DNA of 64,000 nucleotides from Pseudomonas paraeruginosa PA7 (lineage in GTDB: Bacteria; Pseudomonadota; Gammaproteobacteria; Pseudomonadales; Pseudomonadaceae), in assembly GCF_000017205.1 (NCBI RefSeq), contig NC_009656.1, forward strand, positions 3,476,001-3,540,000, written 5' to 3'. This document shows positions 29,267-37,808 of this stretch, piece by piece. How positions within the stretch are numbered: position 1 is the first letter of the stretch; every line of letters begins with the position of its first letter. The notes below the pieces were generated by a model. It did no database searches. It worked only from the letters and a program-made list of their open reading frames with translations, and was not told where the DNA came from. A program made the position numbers and the translations under genes.

Positions 29267-29980
29267 TCAGTTGAGCAGGCCGATGGCGTAGGCCTTCATG
29301 GTGGCCTCCGCCTTGTTGCTGGAGTTGAGCTTGCGCATGGCGTTGACGATATGGAACTTCACCGTGCGCTGGTCGATGGAAAGAATCAGGCCGATCTCGC
29401 CGTAGGTCTTGCCGACCGCGGTCCATTTGAGCATCTCGGTTTCCCGGGCGGTCAGGCGCACGTTGCTTTCCGGGACGATGCGCGGCGCCAGCAGGTCGCC
29501 GAAGGTGGCCTGCAGCATGCTGGTGATCCAGAGCAGGAAGGATTCCTTCTCGAGGATCTCCGCGGCCGCGATGCTCTCGGCCGAGCGCACCAGGGAGAAC
29601 ATGCTGATCAGGCCGTACTTGCCGCGCACGGGAATCGACCAGCCGTGGCGGATGCCATGGTGCAGCGCCTCCTCCCAGAAGAAGCGGTTTTCCTGGAAGT
29701 CCTCGCCGTTCCAGATCAGCGGCATGTATTCCAGCAGACCATGGCGAACGATCGGATCGATGGACGTGTAGTCCTCGGAGATATATCTGCTTTTCCACTC
29801 TCCTGGATAGTTCGACAGAAAATGATATTTGGGGGCGGTCAAGGGGAAAGGCGCCCGCGCACCGAATGAAAAGAATTCGAAACCATAATTCCCGCATATC
29901 TCGAGCGCCAGGGAAAAGAACTCTTCCTCGGTCGTTATTCTTGACAAAATCTCGAGATATCCCTCTCTCTCATCACGCAT
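29267..29980 (-). CDS. qscR: Orphan LuxR-type quorum-sensing receptor QscR
   Basis: This 237-residue LuxR-family regulator binds 3-oxo-C12-homoserine lactone and has no cognate synthase gene beside it. The acyl-lactone domain spans about residues 10-165 (conserved Trp/Tyr/Asp in YPGEWKSRYISEDYTSIDPIVRHGLLEY and WNGEDFQENRFFWEEAL). The LuxR helix-turn-helix is LTARETEMLKWTAVGKTYGEIGLILSIDQRTVKFHIVNAMRKL (about 175-217). The start at 29980 agrees with the known protein length; the frame is open 7 codons further. It lies between two quorum-controlled metabolic operons, phz2 downstream and the oxygenase operon divergently upstream. Confidence 0.97.
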   Translation of the reverse strand: MRDEREGYLEILSRITTEEEFFSLALEICGNYGFEFFSFGARAPFPLTAPKYHFLSNYPGEWKSRYISEDYTSIDPIVRHGLLEYMPLIWNGEDFQENRFFWEEALHHGIRHGWSIPVRGKYGLISMFSLVRSAESIAAAEILEKESFLLWITSMLQATFGDLLAPRIVPESNVRLTARETEMLKWTAVGKTYGEIGLILSIDQRTVKFHIVNAMRKLNSSNKAEATMKAYAIGLLN

Positions 29981-30452
29981 GCCAGCTTCACCAGTCAACA
30001 ATCGATCCCGGCAGGATTCGGTTCTCGGTAATTGTTATTCTTTTCGGCTTCCGACTTATCCGCTCATGACACTTCCCTATATCAATCAGGACACGCAAGT
30101 TCATATCGCGGCCGACCCGGTTGCAAAACTCGAGGCGACGCCCTTCCCGTCCATCCCGGACCGGGCGGCGGCGAAACGAACCTGAAGAGAGAATCCCGAA
30201 GAGTACGGACGCGGGGTTCCACGCAAGGCCTGCGCGGCACTGGACGGGACGGCGCCCCGGGCGTTTGCGGGAGCCATCGAACGGCTCTCCGACGGGCCTC
30301 ACGGTGGTCTTATTCATTCTTCTTCTCGCACGCTCCATCGTCGTCGGGACAAGCGCCCGCCAACAATCCACCCATGCGCAGCCTCGCTGGAACGGCATGC
30401 GTACGGGCACGAAATGGCAGCTACATGGTTCCCCCCTTATCTCCTCGCAGAT
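29981..30452. promoter_or_regulatory. qscR upstream region
   Basis: These 470 bases separate qscR from the QscR box. The first 130 bases are AT-rich and should hold the qscR promoter; the rest is GC-rich with no coding frame that has a start signal. The region has no recognised lux box other than the one at 30453. Confidence 0.4.
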
Positions 30453-30472
30453 ACCTGCCCGGAAGGGCAGGT
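30453..30472 (+). promoter_or_regulatory. QscR/LasR-type lux box of the oxygenase operon
   Basis: ACCTGCCCGGAAGGGCAGGT has perfect 8-base arms (ACCTGCCC/GGGCAGGT) around GGAA. It fits the LuxR-type consensus, and I recall it as the QscR site in front of the PA1897-type gene. It is centred about 44 bases upstream of the predicted transcription start. Confidence 0.9.
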
Positions 30473-30500
30473 TGTCGCTGCATGCCTGTGACAATTTAAT
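30472..30500 (+). promoter_or_regulatory. Sigma-70-type promoter overlapping the lux box
   Basis: TTGTCG at 30472-30477 and TTTAAT at 30495-30500 are separated by exactly 17 bases. The -35 element touches the right end of the QscR box, a class-II arrangement for LuxR-type activation. The predicted start of transcription is near 30507, leaving a leader of about 235 bases before the first large gene. Confidence 0.6.
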
Positions 30501-30549
30501 TCGACCAGGCATTTCGTTTTCCGTGCCGATGTTCAAGGAGCGCATTCTG

Positions 30550-30636
30550 ATGCAATTAAGAAGAGCACTCCATTCGACCATGGACAACGTATCCACGCCT
30601 GACCGAGATCGCTCCCCGCATATAGCGAAGCGATAA
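30550..30636 (+). CDS. 28-residue ORF in the QscR-operon leader
   Basis: An ATG with a well-placed AAGGAG (30535-30540, nine bases ahead) opens a 28-codon frame inside the predicted leader transcript. The peptide starts MQLRRALHSTMDNV, is basic and polar and ends HIAKR. No family is recognised. It could be a leader peptide, a regulatory upstream ORF or a peptide substrate of the operon's enzymes; it could also be chance. Its stop is 105 bases before the next gene. Confidence 0.35.
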   Translation: MQLRRALHSTMDNVSTPDRDRSPHIAKR

Positions 30637-30741
30637 CCGCAGCCTGCCGAGAAGTGCTTCGAACAATAAACAGGACGCTGGTATTTCGCCTCTACGAAGT
30701 TCCGCGCCGCGTCTGTCCCTGAAGGAAGAGGAGAAAAACGA

Positions 30742-31509
30742 ATGATCTATTACTTGATCGGAGTGGCGCTATTCATATTCATGCTGGAGCAACTGATCCC
30801 CGGCTGGAAGTTGCCCAAGGTGAGCACCTGGGTGGCCCGGGTGATCTTCCTCAACATCGTCCAGGTGTCGATCGCCCTGCTCGCCGGCATCACCTGGAAC
30901 AAATGGATGATGGACCACAGCCTGCTGCACACCTCTGACGCCCTGCCGCCGCTGCTGGCCGGCTTCGCCGCCTACTTCGTCAACACCTTCGTCACCTACT
31001 GGTGGCATCGCGCGCGCCATGCCAACGACACGCTCTGGCGGCTGTTCCACCAGTTGCATCACGCGCCGCAACGCATCGAGGTATTCACCTCCTTCTACAA
31101 GCACCCCACCGAGATGGTCTTCAACTCGCTGCTGGGCAGCTTCGTCGCCTACGTGGTGATGGGCATCAGCATCGAGGCCGGCGCCTACTACATCATGTTC
31201 GCCGCGCTCGGCGAGATGTTCTACCACTCGAACCTGCGCACCCCGCACGTCCTCGGCTACCTGTTCCAGCGCCCGGAGATGCACCGCATCCACCACCAGC
31301 GCGACCGCCACGAGTGCAACTACAGCGACTTCCCGATCTGGGACATGTTGTTCGGCACCTACGAGAACCCCCGCCGCATCGACGAGCCGCAGGGCTTCGC
31401 CGGCGACAAGGAGCAGCGCTTCGTCGACATGCTGCTGTTCCGCGACGTGCACAGCCTCCCCGGAAAAACCGAGCCCGCTCCCGTCCTGGTCAAGCCCGAC
31501 GTCAGGTGA
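30742..31509 (+). CDS. Sterol-desaturase/fatty-acid-hydroxylase superfamily enzyme
   Basis: This 255-residue integral membrane di-iron oxygenase has helices near residues 3-20, 33-50, 70-88 and 128-158. The histidine clusters that bind the iron pair are all present: HRARH (89-93), HQLHH (103-107), His162 and HRIHH (181-185). Members hydroxylate or desaturate lipid-like chains using oxygen. It is the first large gene of the QscR-controlled operon, preceded by a strong GAGGAG. The acyl or other substrate is unknown. The next gene begins five bases after its stop. Confidence 0.85.
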   Translation: MIYYLIGVALFIFMLEQLIPGWKLPKVSTWVARVIFLNIVQVSIALLAGITWNKWMMDHSLLHTSDALPPLLAGFAAYFVNTFVTYWWHRARHANDTLWRLFHQLHHAPQRIEVFTSFYKHPTEMVFNSLLGSFVAYVVMGISIEAGAYYIMFAALGEMFYHSNLRTPHVLGYLFQRPEMHRIHHQRDRHECNYSDFPIWDMLFGTYENPRRIDEPQGFAGDKEQRFVDMLLFRDVHSLPGKTEPAPVLVKPDVR

Positions 31510-31514
31510 ACGCC

Positions 31515-32684
31515 ATGATTCCAGACATCGATTCCCGTCTCAGCCGGAACATATTGAAATCCATCTCGTATGGCCTCCCCCTCGCCGAAGTGGTCCCCGA
31601 CCATACCTATGCGCAACTGGAAACGCGCCTCGGCGAACTGAAACGCAGGTATCTGGAGCTGCGCATCTCCCACGGCGCGCGCGAGCTGCCGTTCAGCAAC
31701 TACCTGTTCTACCTGATCCTCCAGTCGCGCCACCAGGAATTCGACTTCAAGCTGCGCCAGGGCAACTCGGTGGTCACCAACATCCACCGCTTCAAGAGCA
31801 AGGGACGCATCCCGTCCCTGACCACCCTGCTCCTGGCCGATGCGGTCAACGCCAAGAGCGAGCTGGAGCTCAAGCATCCGGACATCCCGCAGCTCGACCG
31901 CCACGCTCGCGACATCGAGCGCTGGCTGGCCGCCGGCAACGTCATGCCGCCCAGCGAGCGGGCCCTGCGCGGCCTGGTTGAGGCGCTGGAGCGCGCCGCT
32001 GGCGAAGGCCGTCCGTTGCACCTGGTGAGCGCGGTATGCCCGGACTACTCGCACTCCAGCGATGCCGAGGGCAAGCCGCGCTACACCTTCGAGCGAGTCG
32101 GCGACCAGCCCGGCCTGGCCGGCGCCAAGCTGGTCAGCGCCGGCCAGGCGGTGGCGGAGCTGGCCAGGGCGCGCCAGGTGGAAATCCGCCACGCGATCCT
32201 CGGCGGCGAGTTCGAGTACCTGTCGTTCAACCGCACCCCCGCCACCGGCGAGACCCGCGAGGGTTTCCTCGGCAAGGTCGAACGCCAGCTCGAGCGGATC
32301 GCCGGGGCGCTGCCCTGCCCGGCCGCGACCTGTTCGTTCTTCGAGATGTGCGGCGGCGAGGACGGCTGGCACCGGGCCCACGGCGAGATCGTCCAGCGCC
32401 TGGAACAGGGCGACTACGGCCAGACCGGGCTGGACTACCCGGCCCTGGAGTCGATCTTCCTGTCGCGCCTGCCGCTCTACGAAAAATGGTTCGCCAGCCA
32501 GTCGCGCGAGCAGATCCGGGCCAGCTTCATCTCCCAGGCCGCCGAGTACGCATTGATGGGAAAACTCTTCGGCGAGCGCTTCGACAACTTCGTCGTGCTG
32601 GCCGTCGATCACTACCGGATGGAGCCGTTCTACTCGTTCTTCGCGACCGTCCCGACGCTCTACATCCGAACCGACTACCTGTAA
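31515..32684 (+). CDS. Unrecognised 389-aa protein of the QscR operon
   Basis: I do not recognise a family. The protein is soluble, without signal peptide or membrane helix. Notable segments are HLVSAVCPDYSHSSDAEGKPRYTFE (about residues 171-195), ILGGEFEYLSFNRTP and a cysteine-containing CPAATCSFFEMCGGEDGWH (about 270-290). The first 60 residues are helical and basic. Codon use matches its neighbours. Its place between two di-iron oxygenases suggests that it builds or activates their substrate, perhaps a synthase or transferase. The ATG at 31515 follows the upstream stop by five bases with AGGTGAAC ahead. Confidence 0.8.
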   Translation: MIPDIDSRLSRNILKSISYGLPLAEVVPDHTYAQLETRLGELKRRYLELRISHGARELPFSNYLFYLILQSRHQEFDFKLRQGNSVVTNIHRFKSKGRIPSLTTLLLADAVNAKSELELKHPDIPQLDRHARDIERWLAAGNVMPPSERALRGLVEALERAAGEGRPLHLVSAVCPDYSHSSDAEGKPRYTFERVGDQPGLAGAKLVSAGQAVAELARARQVEIRHAILGGEFEYLSFNRTPATGETREGFLGKVERQLERIAGALPCPAATCSFFEMCGGEDGWHRAHGEIVQRLEQGDYGQTGLDYPALESIFLSRLPLYEKWFASQSREQIRASFISQAAEYALMGKLFGERFDNFVVLAVDHYRMEPFYSFFATVPTLYIRTDYL

Positions 32685-32702
32685 CGAGGGAGCGCCTGCG
32701 CC

Positions 32703-33977
32703 ATGCAAGATGAACTGTTCAAGACCCGCTACTCCAGGTACGGCTACGGCATCGACGTACGCCGCACCTACAAGGACCTGCCCTGCCAGCCGTTCTGGAC
32801 CTGGGTCACCGGCAAGTCGCTGAACGACCGCCCGCCGCGGCGGCCGAAGGACACCCTGCTCAAGCCCTGGCAGCTCTACCTGCACATCAGCTGGGGCTAC
32901 GCGGTGTTCTTCCTCGCGGTGATCTACGGCCAGCAGCTGCTCGCCTCGCAGCAGCCGCTGTGGCTGAAGTGCCTGCTCGGCGCGCTGATCATGTGCCTGG
33001 TGGTCAACCGCCAGCGCGGCTTCCTCCATACCTTCCACTACACCACCCACGGCGCCAGCCTGGAGAGCAAGGCGCTGGCGCGCTTCACCTGCAAGTGGAT
33101 CCTGTCGATCCCGATCCTGCACACGCCGCGCGACGAGTACATCAGGCTGCACGTGAACGAGCACCACAGCGTGCGCACCTTCAACACCGAACAGGACGTC
33201 GACCTGATCTTCATGAAGCAACACGGCTTCTACAAGGGCATGTCCGAGGCCGCGTTCTGGACCCGCCTGGTGCTCGCCCCGTTCCATCCGGCGCGGATCC
33301 TCGAACACCTGAAGTTCCGCTTCGAGGTCAGCTTCGTCTCCGCCGCGCGCCACGAACGGATCAGTCGCGCGCTGTACTGGATGGCGCTGCTGGCCCTGGT
33401 CAGCGCAAGCGGCTACCTGGAGGCGTTCGCGCTGTTCTACCTGTTCCCGATCTTCATCCTGACCCAGTACTCGTCGTGGATCCAGCACGTCTCCGAGCAT
33501 CTCTGGTTCGCCCGCAACGAGCACGGCCTGCCGCGCTTCCTGCATTACGGCTCGCTGAGCTGGGGACGCTTCCTCGGCCGCCCCTACCCGGCCGACAAGC
33601 AGGGCCTGGCCTTCGCCCTGGCGCTCGCTCGCTGGAGCCTGGGCGTGCTGCTGATCGACATCCCGCTGCGGGTGTTCTCCTTCATGCAGGACCTGCCCAG
33701 CCACGACTTCCACCACCGCAAGCCGGGGGTGAACTTCTGGCGCATCGCGCCGGAACGCGCGGCCAACGAGGCACTTCCCTCCAAGTTCGGCCCGATGACC
33801 GAGACCTGGGGCATGTGGGAGAACTTCCTGATCCTGCGTGACCACCTCTGCCGCGGCCAGTCGGACCCGTTCGGCATCGTCGACTGGTACCGCGAGAACC
33901 AGGCCCGGCTCGCCCCCGAGCATGACGCCGCCAACCAGCCACTTCCCCACCAACCGGTAACCCAGGCCACTGCCTGA
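32703..33977 (+). CDS. Fatty-acid-desaturase-family membrane di-iron enzyme
   Basis: This 424-residue membrane protein has the three desaturase histidine boxes: HTFHYTTH (109-116), HVNEHH (150-155) and HDFHH (334-338). Hydrophobic helices lie near 57-80, 87-102 and 222-255. The spacing fits the FA_desaturase superfamily, which includes hydroxylases and alkane-type oxygenases. It is the second oxygen-dependent di-iron enzyme in the operon and is not closely similar to the first. The start has GGGAGCG ahead. Substrate unknown. Confidence 0.85.
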   Translation: MQDELFKTRYSRYGYGIDVRRTYKDLPCQPFWTWVTGKSLNDRPPRRPKDTLLKPWQLYLHISWGYAVFFLAVIYGQQLLASQQPLWLKCLLGALIMCLVVNRQRGFLHTFHYTTHGASLESKALARFTCKWILSIPILHTPRDEYIRLHVNEHHSVRTFNTEQDVDLIFMKQHGFYKGMSEAAFWTRLVLAPFHPARILEHLKFRFEVSFVSAARHERISRALYWMALLALVSASGYLEAFALFYLFPIFILTQYSSWIQHVSEHLWFARNEHGLPRFLHYGSLSWGRFLGRPYPADKQGLAFALALARWSLGVLLIDIPLRVFSFMQDLPSHDFHHRKPGVNFWRIAPERAANEALPSKFGPMTETWGMWENFLILRDHLCRGQSDPFGIVDWYRENQARLAPEHDAANQPLPHQPVTQATA

Positions 33978-33995
33978 TCAGACACAGGAACCCTC

Positions 33996-34619
33996 ATGAA
34001 TACTCAGATCGCCCAGATCACCCAGAGCCTGGCAGCCAACGGCTGCGCCTACATCACCCCCAGCGACGCGCTCTACGACGAGCAGGACTGGGAGCTGATG
34101 AACCAGGTCCTGGCCAATTCGAGCCTGCCGTGGGAGAAAATCCTGATCGGCGACGCCGACGAGGAGAACGACCTCTACGTGGCCCGCTTCATGACCGACC
34201 GCGAGCGTCCCACGGTGGTCAACCATGCGCTGTCGGAGCTGATCATCCCGCGCGTCTGCAACGACAACGTGATGAGCCTGTTCCGCAAGCTGATGGGCGA
34301 CGACGCCTTCTACGTCCGGCGCATGCAGGTGAACCGGATGAAGGCCGGCTCGTTCATCGGCCGGCACCTGGATACCGACAGCAACCCGGACTACCAGTAC
34401 TCCATCGTCCTGCAGCTCGGCACCTACTTCTCCGGCGGCCAGTTCGTGGTCTACGACCGCGACGGCAACCTGCGCAACGACATCAAGCCGGAGCCGCGCT
34501 CGGTGATCATCAGCGACTGCAGCTACCCCCACGAGGTCCAGCAGGTGACCGCCGGCGAGCGCGTCTCGCTGGTGTTCTTCGTCAGTCGCCATGCGGAACG
34601 GAACCGGCGGGTCTATTGA
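33996..34619 (+). CDS. 2-oxoglutarate/Fe(II)-dependent oxygenase (prolyl-4-hydroxylase type)
   Basis: This 207-residue soluble protein has the double-stranded beta-helix fold. The iron triad is visible as His124-x-Asp126 (GRHLDTDSN) and His179 (SYPHEV), with Arg189 (GERVSL) placed to bind 2-oxoglutarate. Family members hydroxylate amino-acid side chains or small molecules. As the third oxygenase in the QscR operon it argues for a heavily oxidised product. It begins 18 bases after the desaturase-like gene, with AGGAACC ahead. Confidence 0.88.
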   Translation: MNTQIAQITQSLAANGCAYITPSDALYDEQDWELMNQVLANSSLPWEKILIGDADEENDLYVARFMTDRERPTVVNHALSELIIPRVCNDNVMSLFRKLMGDDAFYVRRMQVNRMKAGSFIGRHLDTDSNPDYQYSIVLQLGTYFSGGQFVVYDRDGNLRNDIKPEPRSVIISDCSYPHEVQQVTAGERVSLVFFVSRHAERNRRVY

Positions 34620-34644
34620 CCCGCCGGCGTGGAGACCGGAAACG

Positions 34645-37074
34645 ATGTCGAAAAATGCACGTTACGCCTGGCGCCTCGGGCTCGGCGGCCTGCTGCTCGG
34701 GCTGCTGGCCTACGCGGTGTACCTGGTGGCCGTCCCGCTGGGCTTCAGGTACGGGGAGATCCAGGTCGGCAGCGGCCTGGAGCACGAGGGGCGGATCGCC
34801 TGGGACGCCGCCGGCGTCCCGCACATCCGCGCGCAGAACCTGGAGGACGGTTATTTCCTGCTCGGTTACAGCCACGCCAGGGATCGCCTGTGGCAGATTG
34901 AGTTCGCCCGCCGCTATGCCGGCGGCACGCTCTCCGAGGTGTTCGGCGGCAAGACCCTGGCGATGGACCGGTTCGCCCGCACCATCGGTTTCCGCCGCAC
35001 CGCCGAGGGCATCCACGCCAACCTGGACGCGTCCACGCGCGTCCTGCTGGAACGCTACAGCGCCGGGGTCAACGCCTACCTGGAGCAGGCTCCGGCCGCG
35101 CTGCCGCTGGAGTTCAGCCTGGTCCGCCACGAACGGCCGCGGCCCTGGACAGCGGTCGACAGCCTGTCCCTACACCTGCTCTATTCCTGGTCCCTGAGCG
35201 CCAACCTGGGCATGCAGTTGCAGCGCCTGGCGCTGGCCGAGCACCTGGACCTGGCGCGGATCAACGAGGTATTCGCCCCCTATCCGGGCGAGCGGCCGCT
35301 GGCCACCCGCGACTACACCAGCCTGTACCGCTCCCTGCGCGGCACGCCGGACGCCGGCAAGCTGCTGGGGCAATTGCCCGGTTCCAACGTCGAAGGCATC
35401 GGTTCGAACAACTGGGTGGTCTCCGCCAGCCGCAGCGCCACCGGCAAGCCGCTGCTGGCCAACGATCCGCACCTGCGCCTGACCAACCCGGCGGCCTTCT
35501 ACCTGGCCCGCCTGGAGATCCCAGGCCTGAGCCTCACCGGCGCCAACTTCGCCGGCGCCCCGCTGTTCGTCATCGGCCATAACCGGCGCATCGCCTGGGG
35601 CTACACCAACACCGGCTCGCACATCCAGGACGCCTACCTGGAACGCGTCGACCCCCAGGACCCACGGCGCTACCTGACCCCGGACGGCTACCGGCCCTTC
35701 GAGACGCGCCTGGAACGCATCGCCGTGCGCGACGGCGAGACGGTCTCCCTGGAGGTCCGCAGCACCCGCCACGGCCCGGTGATCAGCGACATCTACGAAC
35801 CGGCGCGGCTGCCGCAGGCGCAGCGCGACCGGCTGGTGATCGCGCTCGCCTGGACCGGCCTCGACCGTCACGACAAGACCTTCCCGAGCCTGCTGGCGAT
35901 CAACCGCGCCGAAGGCTGGGAACAGTTCCTCGAGGCCACCGCCGACTTCGGCGTACCGCCGCAGAACATGGTCTATGCCGACGTCGAGGGCAACATCGGC
36001 TACGTCTCCGCCGGTCGCGTACCGCTGCGCGGCGCCGATGACGACCTCCATGGCCTGGCCCCCTCGCCCGGCTGGGAGAGCCGCTACGACTGGGTCGGCT
36101 ACGTTCCGGAAAGCGCCAAGCCACGCAGCCTCAACCCGCGCGAAGGGTTCATCGCCACGGCGAACCAGCGCATCGTGCCGCCCAACTATGCCTTCGACTT
36201 CGGCCATGACTGGGTCCTGCCCTACCGCTACGAGCGCATTCGCGAGTGGCTCGGCGGCCCCGGCCAGCGCACCCTGGAAGACAGCCTGGAGTTGCAGAAC
36301 GACGAGTTTTCCAGCGTGATGGCGAGCCTGTTGCCGAAGATGCTGGAGCAGGTCAGCGACCCCGAACTGCGCGCCAGCGAAGCCTTCGCCCTGCTCCGGG
36401 GCTGGAACCACCAGGCCGCCGCCGACCTGGCCGCGCCGCTGATCGCCGGCTACTGGGCGCGCGCCTTCACCCGCGAACTGCTGCAACCGCGGATCGGCTC
36501 GCGGTTGCTGGCCAGCGGCTGGAACCAGCGCAACTACGACGGATTCCTCCGGCTGATCCTCGACGGCCAGGCCGACCTGCGCTTCTGGTGCGGCCAGGAA
36601 CAAGGCTGCGACCTCAAGCTGAACCAGTCGCTGCGCAGCGCGCTGGACGAACTGCGGGCCGCCCACGGACCTTCGCCGGACGGCTGGAAGTGGGGCGAGG
36701 CGCACGCGGCCGTCGCCGAACACGTGCCCTTCCACAAGACCCCGCTGCGCGCGCTGTTCGACCTGAAAAACAACAAGGGCGGCGACAACTTCAGCGTCGA
36801 CGTCGGGCGCTTCGACTACAGCGACCCCGACAACCCGTTCAACACGCGGATCGCCGCGACCCTGCGGATGGTCATCGACCTGGCGGACTTCGACAACTCG
36901 CGCTACGCGCTGTCCACCCGCAACTCCGGCCTGCCGTTCGACGGCGCCACCGACCTCAACGAACTCTGGGCCCGCGGCGCGTACATCCGTATCGCCGACG
37001 ACGCCCCCGGCGCGACGGACCGCCCACTGGTCCTGCGCCCTTCACCTTCTTCCTCCGGCGAGCCACGACCATGA
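34645..37074 (+). CDS. Penicillin-acylase-family Ntn hydrolase
   Basis: This 809-residue protein has an uncleaved-type N-terminal membrane signal (about residues 9-30) and the amidase layout: alpha chain, spacer and beta chain. The autocatalytic nucleophile is Ser254 in GIGSNNWVVS, followed by LLANDPHL. The GYTNTG motif and a late asparagine-containing block complete the family signature. It resembles PvdQ/QuiP-type acylases, which remove acyl chains from homoserine lactones or from siderophore precursors. In a biosynthetic operon, removal of an N-acyl protecting chain in the periplasm, as PvdQ does for pyoverdine, is an attractive role but inference. The stop overlaps the next start. Confidence 0.9.
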   Translation: MSKNARYAWRLGLGGLLLGLLAYAVYLVAVPLGFRYGEIQVGSGLEHEGRIAWDAAGVPHIRAQNLEDGYFLLGYSHARDRLWQIEFARRYAGGTLSEVFGGKTLAMDRFARTIGFRRTAEGIHANLDASTRVLLERYSAGVNAYLEQAPAALPLEFSLVRHERPRPWTAVDSLSLHLLYSWSLSANLGMQLQRLALAEHLDLARINEVFAPYPGERPLATRDYTSLYRSLRGTPDAGKLLGQLPGSNVEGIGSNNWVVSASRSATGKPLLANDPHLRLTNPAAFYLARLEIPGLSLTGANFAGAPLFVIGHNRRIAWGYTNTGSHIQDAYLERVDPQDPRRYLTPDGYRPFETRLERIAVRDGETVSLEVRSTRHGPVISDIYEPARLPQAQRDRLVIALAWTGLDRHDKTFPSLLAINRAEGWEQFLEATADFGVPPQNMVYADVEGNIGYVSAGRVPLRGADDDLHGLAPSPGWESRYDWVGYVPESAKPRSLNPREGFIATANQRIVPPNYAFDFGHDWVLPYRYERIREWLGGPGQRTLEDSLELQNDEFSSVMASLLPKMLEQVSDPELRASEAFALLRGWNHQAAADLAAPLIAGYWARAFTRELLQPRIGSRLLASGWNQRNYDGFLRLILDGQADLRFWCGQEQGCDLKLNQSLRSALDELRAAHGPSPDGWKWGEAHAAVAEHVPFHKTPLRALFDLKNNKGGDNFSVDVGRFDYSDPDNPFNTRIAATLRMVIDLADFDNSRYALSTRNSGLPFDGATDLNELWARGAYIRIADDAPGATDRPLVLRPSPSSSGEPRP

Positions 37075-37808
37075 CCAGCGATCCGCAGAAAAACGCCTTC
37101 GACCTCGACTACTCCAGCCGCGAGCGGCAATTCCCCGAAGGCTTCAAGCGCAAGATAGTCGCCGACCTGCAAGAGGGAATGCCGCAGTTCGATGTGCTGC
37201 AATACTTCGGCAACCAGCCGGAGATCTTCGAGACCTACGACCACCTGGTGCTGGCGACCGACCCGGAGGGAGAACGGATCATCGGCATCCTCGGAGCGAA
37301 GGACTTCGTCCGTGGCTCGACGCGCTTCCTCTACCTGTGGACGGCGATGGTTGCCGACCGCTACCACCGCACCAGCCTGTTCAAGCGGATCAACCAGTTC
37401 TTCCTGCGCCAAGTCAGCGAACGCAACGGCGGGCTGCCGCCGCTGATCGTGGCGAAGACCTACAACCCGGTGGTCTACAACATGTTCCGCGCCCTCAGCG
37501 CGCGGATCCCGGGAGCGACGCTGTACCCGGACCTGGAAGCGTCGAGCCAGTGCCCGGACATGGTCGACCTGGCTCGCGAGGTGGTCGGCACGCTGTCCGC
37601 CAACCTGCGCCTGGACGCGGAAACCGGTCTGATACCCGGCGGGCAGCGCAGCGTCGCCCCGGATTTCTTCCCGCGCATGGCGATGTCCAGCCACGCCAGG
37701 ACCAACGACCACTTCGTCGCCCACGTCGGCAGCAGCGACCAGATCCTCTGCATGGTCCGCCTCGCACCCGGTGCCGAACCCTACGTGCAGCAGAGGATCA
37801 TCCGGTGA
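37071..37808 (+). CDS. GNAT-fold acyltransferase-like protein (FeeM/N-acyl amino acid synthase-like)
   Basis: This 245-residue soluble protein has a GNAT-like centre: VLATDPEGERIIGILGAKDFVRGSTRFLYLWTAMVADRYHRTSLFKRINQFFLRQ (about residues 57-113), with the acyl-donor loop region in VADRYHRTSLFKR. The overall impression is of long-chain acyltransferases that use acyl-ACP, but the similarity is weak by eye. Together with the acylase upstream it would give an acylation/deacylation pair within one operon. The start overlaps the acylase stop (ATGA). Confidence 0.6.
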   Translation: MTSDPQKNAFDLDYSSRERQFPEGFKRKIVADLQEGMPQFDVLQYFGNQPEIFETYDHLVLATDPEGERIIGILGAKDFVRGSTRFLYLWTAMVADRYHRTSLFKRINQFFLRQVSERNGGLPPLIVAKTYNPVVYNMFRALSARIPGATLYPDLEASSQCPDMVDLAREVVGTLSANLRLDAETGLIPGGQRSVAPDFFPRMAMSSHARTNDHFVAHVGSSDQILCMVRLAPGAEPYVQQRIIR

